A DNA stretch of 64,000 bases, from contig JAKIWI010000005.1 in assembly GCA_022750115.1 (NCBI GenBank), positions 124,001-188,000 of the forward strand. Reading direction: 5' to 3'. The notes beneath the pieces were generated by a model, which was given only the letters and a program-made list of their open reading frames with translations, made no database searches and was not told the origin of the DNA. Shown one piece after another: positions 60,646 through 64,000 of the stretch. Source of the DNA: Thermoplasmata archaeon. GTDB lineage: Archaea; Thermoplasmatota; Thermoplasmata; Lutacidiplasmatales; UBA184. The translations under genes and the position numbers were made by a program. The first letter of the stretch is position 1. Every line of letters starts with the position of its first letter.

Positions 60646-62981
60646 CGCGCCGGGACCGCGTCGAGCCCCGCCCGCCAGCGCGGGTAGAGCTCGTCCAGCG
60701 GGAGGTGGACGACGGTCTTTGACCGCCAGGCGAACTCGCCGCCCTGCTCCGTGACCTCCCCGAGACGCTCGAGAGGGAGGCCCCGCATCGCCTGCTCGAA
60801 TGAGCCGGCCGCATCGGGTGCGACCTCGACGACCCAGCGCGACGCGCCCTCCGCCACGAGCGCGACCCCCGGCGCCGGGAGTCCCGTCGCCTCGAGCGAG
60901 ACTCGGAACCCCACACTGCCCCCGAACGCCATTTCGGGCAGTGCCACTGCCAAGCCGCCGTCCGAGATGTCGTGAGCCGCGCGAACCCACCCCTCGCCGA
61001 CGGCTCCCAACAGCTTCTCGCCGAGGCGGCGGACGGCGGCCGGGTCGGTCGGAGGGATCGTGATGCCGGTCAGTCCGCGCCGTCGGGCGAACAGCGAGCC
61101 CCCGACCGCCCCCGAGGACCGGCCCAGAAGGTACAGCGGGTCGCCGATCCGTTTCAGGTCGGAGGTGACCGCCTTGCGGAGGTCGGGCAGGAGACCCGCG
61201 GCGAACAGGACGGGCGTCGGAGGGATGGCGACACCGAGCCCTTCGTTGTAGAAACTGACGTTCCCGCTCGGGACGGCGATTCCGAGCGCCTTCGCCGCGT
61301 CGGCCAGACCGTCCAGCGCCGAGACGAAATCGCCCATGACGAGCGGGTCCTCCGGGTTTCCGAAGTTGAGGCAATCGGTCAGAGCGTCGGGCCGTGCGCC
61401 GACGGCGTACAGGTTCCGCGCCGCCTCCTCCACGGTCCACTCCGCGCCGCGGCGGGGATCCTCGCGGCACGCCCAAGGCTGCGCGGCGACAGTGACCGCG
61501 ATGCCTTTCCAACTCTCCGCGCGGGGGCGCAGAACGCTCGCATCGCCATGGCTCGGCGAGCTCACCAGGCCCTGGAGAGGTGGGACGACGGTCCGGCCCT
61601 GGACCGTGTGGTCGTACACGCGGAGGATCGACTCGCGCGAGACCGAGTCGGGCGCGAGCAGCATCTCCTCGACGAGCGCTCCCAGCTCGGAGTCCGGGAT
61701 CTTCGGGGTCCGTCGCGTCCGCTTCGGTCGCGCTCGGCGCGGTCGCGTGAGGAGGGGAGGGTCCACGCGGAACGCGAGACGGAGCCGGCCCGCCGGCTTC
61801 CCGTGCCATCGGAGATCCTCGAACGGTTCGGCGGTGACGGTGCCGACGACCGTGGCCGGGACGTCGTAGCGCCGGAAGATCGCGAGGAGGGGTTCCACGT
61901 CGTCCGGGCGCACGTCGAGGATCATCCGCTCCTGCGACTCCGAGACCCAGATCTCCCAGGGTCGGAGCGCGGGCTCCCGAAGGGGCACGAGGTCGAGGTC
62001 GATCGTGAGCCCGAACCCTCCCGCATGCGCGAGCTCGCCGGCGGCGGTCGCGAGGCCGCCCCCGCCGAGGTCCTTCACGCCGCGGACCAGCTCGCGGTCG
62101 AACGCCTCGAGGCAGGCGTGGATGAGCGGCTCCTTCATGATCGGGTTGCCGAGCTGGACCGCCCCGCGCGATTCGTCCTCGCTCCGCGCCGTCAGCTTCC
62201 GGCTCGCGAACGAAACTCCCCCAATTCCGTCGCGCCCGGTGTGACCGCCGACCAAGACGAGGCGGTCCCCGGCGCGGAACGCCTTGTTCGGCTGGAGGCG
62301 CTCCCTCGGGAGGAATCCGAGGCAGGCGACATTGACGAGCGGGTTGACCGAGTACGACGGGTCGAACGCGATGCTGCCGGTGACCGTCGGAACCCCGACC
62401 CGGTTCCCGTAGTCCCGGATGCCCGCGACCACGCCCGCCAGATGCCACTTCGCCGGGTGGACTCCGGCGCGGGCCGGGCCACCGGTGCCGTCGATCGGCC
62501 CGAAGAACAGGGGGTCGGCGAGGGCGATCGGCTTTCCCCCGACGGCGAGCACATCCCGGAGGATCCCGCCGATTCCGGTCGCGGCACCGCCGTACGGCTC
62601 GATCGCCGAGGGGTGATTGTGGGACTCGGCCCGGATCGCGTAGGCGAACCCTTCATCGAACGCCAGGACGCCCGCGTCTCCCATCCCGAGGACGCGGTCG
62701 GAATCGTTCACGCCGCGGAAGGCGCGCTTCAGCCAGATTTTGGAACTCTTGTAGGAGCAGTGCTCGCTCCAGCTCTGGGCGATCCCGGCCAGCTCGACGT
62801 CGGTCGGGTCTCGTCGCTCCGCGGTGAAGTACGTGCGCAGTCGTTTCCACTCGTCGGAGGAAAAGGCGAGACCGTGACGGAGCCCCGCCCGAGCCACCGC
62901 GGGGAGGCTACCGCTCCGGAGCGGGAACGTCGCGACCCCCTCCGCCCACTCGGCGGCCGGGCTCGCACGGGCTCGCGCCAT
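60642..62981 (-). CDS. purL: phosphoribosylformylglycinamidine synthase subunit PurL
   Basis: This 779-residue protein is the small-type PurL used with separate PurQ and PurS. Features are AQSWSEHCSYKSSK, RAESHNHPSAIEPYGGAATG, DPLFFG, GNPIMKEPL, VKDLGGGGLATA, and in the second half AVPSGNVSFYNEG and VRAAHDISDGGLAVAL. It makes FGAM from FGAR. The length is slightly above the usual 720-760. It lies 4 bases after purS and overlaps dph6. PurQ is not in the window. Confidence 0.95.
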   Translation of the reverse strand: MARARASPAAEWAEGVATFPLRSGSLPAVARAGLRHGLAFSSDEWKRLRTYFTAERRDPTDVELAGIAQSWSEHCSYKSSKIWLKRAFRGVNDSDRVLGMGDAGVLAFDEGFAYAIRAESHNHPSAIEPYGGAATGIGGILRDVLAVGGKPIALADPLFFGPIDGTGGPARAGVHPAKWHLAGVVAGIRDYGNRVGVPTVTGSIAFDPSYSVNPLVNVACLGFLPRERLQPNKAFRAGDRLVLVGGHTGRDGIGGVSFASRKLTARSEDESRGAVQLGNPIMKEPLIHACLEAFDRELVRGVKDLGGGGLATAAGELAHAGGFGLTIDLDLVPLREPALRPWEIWVSESQERMILDVRPDDVEPLLAIFRRYDVPATVVGTVTAEPFEDLRWHGKPAGRLRLAFRVDPPLLTRPRRARPKRTRRTPKIPDSELGALVEEMLLAPDSVSRESILRVYDHTVQGRTVVPPLQGLVSSPSHGDASVLRPRAESWKGIAVTVAAQPWACREDPRRGAEWTVEEAARNLYAVGARPDALTDCLNFGNPEDPLVMGDFVSALDGLADAAKALGIAVPSGNVSFYNEGLGVAIPPTPVLFAAGLLPDLRKAVTSDLKRIGDPLYLLGRSSGAVGGSLFARRRGLTGITIPPTDPAAVRRLGEKLLGAVGEGWVRAAHDISDGGLAVALPEMAFGGSVGFRVSLEATGLPAPGVALVAEGASRWVVEVAPDAAGSFEQAMRGLPLERLGEVTEQGGEFAWRSKTVVHLPLDELYPRWRAGLDAVPAR

Positions 62982-62985
62982 CGGT

Positions 62986-63255
62986 TCAGGAAGGACGGGC
63001 CGGCGAGATCGTCACGCGATGAATGACCGGATTCGCGAGCAGTCGGTCGACGGCGCGCGACGCGAGGCGTTCCGCCTCATGGGCCGAGACGCCCGTAAAC
63101 CCGAGGATGTACAGTCGGGCCGTGCCCACGCTGGAGACCTCGGGAACCCCGAGGAGCGCGAGGGACTTCGCGATGCTCTCCGCCTCCGGATCGAGGATCC
63201 CCGGCTTCAGTTCGACCCGGACCTCGAGGGTGACCGAACTGCTCGGCTCCGACAC
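62986..63255 (-). CDS. purS: phosphoribosylformylglycinamidine synthase subunit PurS
   Basis: This 89-residue protein holds TLEVRVELKPGILDPEAESI, ALLGVPEVSSVGTARLYILG and a C-terminal HRVTISPA, the standard PurS ferredoxin-like fold of about 80 residues. It bridges PurQ and PurL. The GTG at 63255 is preferred because it gives the normal length and fits a TATA-like box 34-42 bases upstream; an in-frame GTG at 63315 would lie upstream of that box. Confidence 0.9.
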   Translation of the reverse strand: MSEPSSSVTLEVRVELKPGILDPEAESIAKSLALLGVPEVSSVGTARLYILGFTGVSAHEAERLASRAVDRLLANPVIHRVTISPARPS

Positions 63256-63582
63256 GGGCCCCGCCGAACCGTTGGTACCGGACGTGACGGATAACCCTGA
63301 TGCCCTGCGGCCCACGGGAGCGGAACCGCTCGGCGAAATCGGCTCGTAGATCGACCCCCGCCGCCGAACTCAAACGGGCCTCGCCCTCGCCCGTCTTCCA
63401 CCGACATACTCCCGGGCTGCCTCGCCACCGCACGCCCGGACATGACGTCATATCCTCGCGGATTCGTCGGGCTCGCGAATTCCCATGCCATCGCTATTCG
63501 AAGCGGCGCACTCCCACCTCGTCCCAACGTCTCCTGGGATCGCGACGCGGCAGCTCAAGGTCCCGCACCGGGGGCGTCACCG
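63256..63582. other. divergent intergenic region
   Basis: These 327 bases separate purS and the ABC transporter ATPase. They hold the purS TATA-like box. A 10-bp perfect palindrome ATGACGTCAT at 63442-63451 merges into CATATCC, a weak TATA candidate, but it lies about 130 bases before the transporter ATG. No convincing small gene was found. Confidence 0.45.
63289..63297 (-). promoter_or_regulatory. TATA-like box for purS-purL-dph6
   Basis: The minus strand reads GGGTTATCC, 34-42 bases before the GTG at 63255, within the start-side frame of the rejected longer purS. Confidence 0.4.
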
Positions 63583-64000
63583 ATGAGCCCGCCGAGCATC
63601 GAAACCCGTCACCTCACGAAGACGTTCGGCAAGTTCACCGCCGTCAACAGCCTCGACCTCAAGATCGAGGGCGCGAAGTGTGTCGGCTTCCTCGGGCCGA
63701 ACGGCGCCGGCAAGACGACGACGCTGAAGATGCTCACCGACATGATCTTCCCGACGGGCGGGGAGTGCCTCATTGACGGGCTCTCGGTCCGGGCGGACCG
63801 CAAGAAGGCGCTCGAGGTCTGCGGGGTCCTCATCGAGACGCCGGAGATCTATCCGTCGCTCACGCCGTACCAGGCGCTCGAGATGGTCGCCGACCTCCGC
63901 GACATGCCGGTCGCCGAGCAGAAGATTCGGATCCCGGCCGCCCTCGAGGAGGTCAAGATGAGCGACTGGACCCACAAGAAGGTCGGCCGCTTCTCGAAGG
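63583..64000 (+). CDS. ABC transporter ATP-binding protein, partial at window end
   Basis: The first 139 residues of an ABC ATPase are present. The A-loop region ETRHLTKTFGKFTAVNSL is followed by Walker A FLGPNGAGKTTTLKML (about residues 37-52). The Q-loop segment ends VLIETPEIYPSLT, with Glu-Thr in place of the usual Gln, as in the DrrA/NatA/bacitracin-type (CcmA) subfamily. The signature and Walker B motifs lie beyond the window. The start at 63583 (MSPPSIETRHLTK) is the first ATG in this frame near the family N-terminus. The permease is expected downstream. Confidence 0.9.
   Translation, partial: MSPPSIETRHLTKTFGKFTAVNSLDLKIEGAKCVGFLGPNGAGKTTTLKMLTDMIFPTGGECLIDGLSVRADRKKALEVCGVLIETPEIYPSLTPYQALEMVADLRDMPVAEQKIRIPAALEEVKMSDWTHKKVGRFSK

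Noticed and set aside
63256-63315. Longer purS starting at the GTG at 63315
   Set aside because: It would include the likely TATA box and add residues outside the normal PurS fold.
63442-63451. Perfect 10-bp palindrome ATGACGTCAT
   Set aside because: A single 10-bp palindrome can arise by chance, and its position is about 130 bases from the nearest start; recorded only as part of the intergenic description.
1-64000. CRISPR arrays, rRNA genes, insertion sequences, integrases or prophage
   Set aside because: No direct-repeat array, rRNA signature, transposase, integrase or phage structural gene was recognised.

Overview
The window is about two-thirds G+C, densely coded, and archaeal. The evidence is an archaeal-type ribosomal/RNA polymerase cluster (L18e, L13, S9, RpoN), a Cdc48-type AAA ATPase, a proteasome beta subunit, the transcription-termination ribonuclease FttA/aCPSF1, a probable KEOPS subunit Cgi121, archaeal-type alanyl-tRNA synthetase, stand-alone PurS and GMP synthase ATP-pyrophosphatase subunit, diphthine-ammonia ligase, TATA-like boxes about 25-35 bases before many start codons, and a tRNA intron with a bulge-helix-bulge. 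Together with the many large N-glycosylation-sequon-rich surface proteins and bacterial-type MutS/MutL, this best fits an uncultured high-GC Thermoplasmatota lineage (inference). Succinate dehydrogenase, methylmalonyl-CoA mutase and an L-2-hydroxyglutarate oxidase-like enzyme suggest a heterotroph with a respiratory/oxidative metabolism.

Layout. 1-6549: two translationally coupled giant secreted proteins (minus strand). 6672-7788: family 2 glycosyltransferase and a PRC-barrel protein. 8066-9531: two membrane proteins of unknown role. 9699-11300: rpl18e-rpl13-rps9-rpoN operon. 11428-14778: a giant PKD-type surface protein. 14885-17107: cdc48. 17223-19401: unknown protein, MBL hydrolase, Cgi121. 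19442-19695: tRNA-Gly(UCC), with an intron in the T-loop, and tRNA-Ser(UGA). 19813-24742: mutS-mutL-PD-(D/E)XK-like protein. 24612-28457: terpene-cyclase-like protein, GT4 glycosyltransferase and AlkP-superfamily phosphodiesterase. 28539-31172: FttA and proteasome beta. 31345-32091: secreted protein. 32201-36732: sdhA-sdhB-CCG subunit-ridA plus a membrane protein. 36778-38842: small zinc protein, ribbon-helix-helix frame, guaAb and purE. 38937-40235: polyprenol-kinase-like and TMEM175-like membrane proteins. 40503-42650: 12-repeat Kelch-like secreted protein. 42691-47151: KaiC/GvpD-like ATPase and alaS. 47328-48704: secreted beta-helix protein. 48931-51131: nth and folC. 51275-52708: PH-domain and small membrane proteins. 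52809-54527: methylmalonyl-CoA mutase. 54749-57985: Kelch-like/PKD surface protein. 58085-59939: lhgO-like oxidase and methyltransferase. 59962-63255: purS-purL-diphthine-ammonia ligase. 63583-end: ABC transporter ATPase.

The strongest unusual items are: (a) tRNA-Gly with a 32-nt intron between positions 59 and 60, whose removal restores a perfect TTCGAAT T-loop; (b) an alanyl-tRNA synthetase ending in 26 consecutive prolines written with all four proline codons; (c) a ribbon-helix-helix frame that has no ordinary start codon before its DNA-binding strand and follows the guaAb TGA in the same frame; (d) ribosomal protein L13 with a repeated basic proline-rich N-terminal tail; (e) a mutS-mutL-nuclease-like cassette. 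No rRNA, CRISPR array, insertion sequence or prophage was seen. Most intergenic gaps are shorter than 250 bases.
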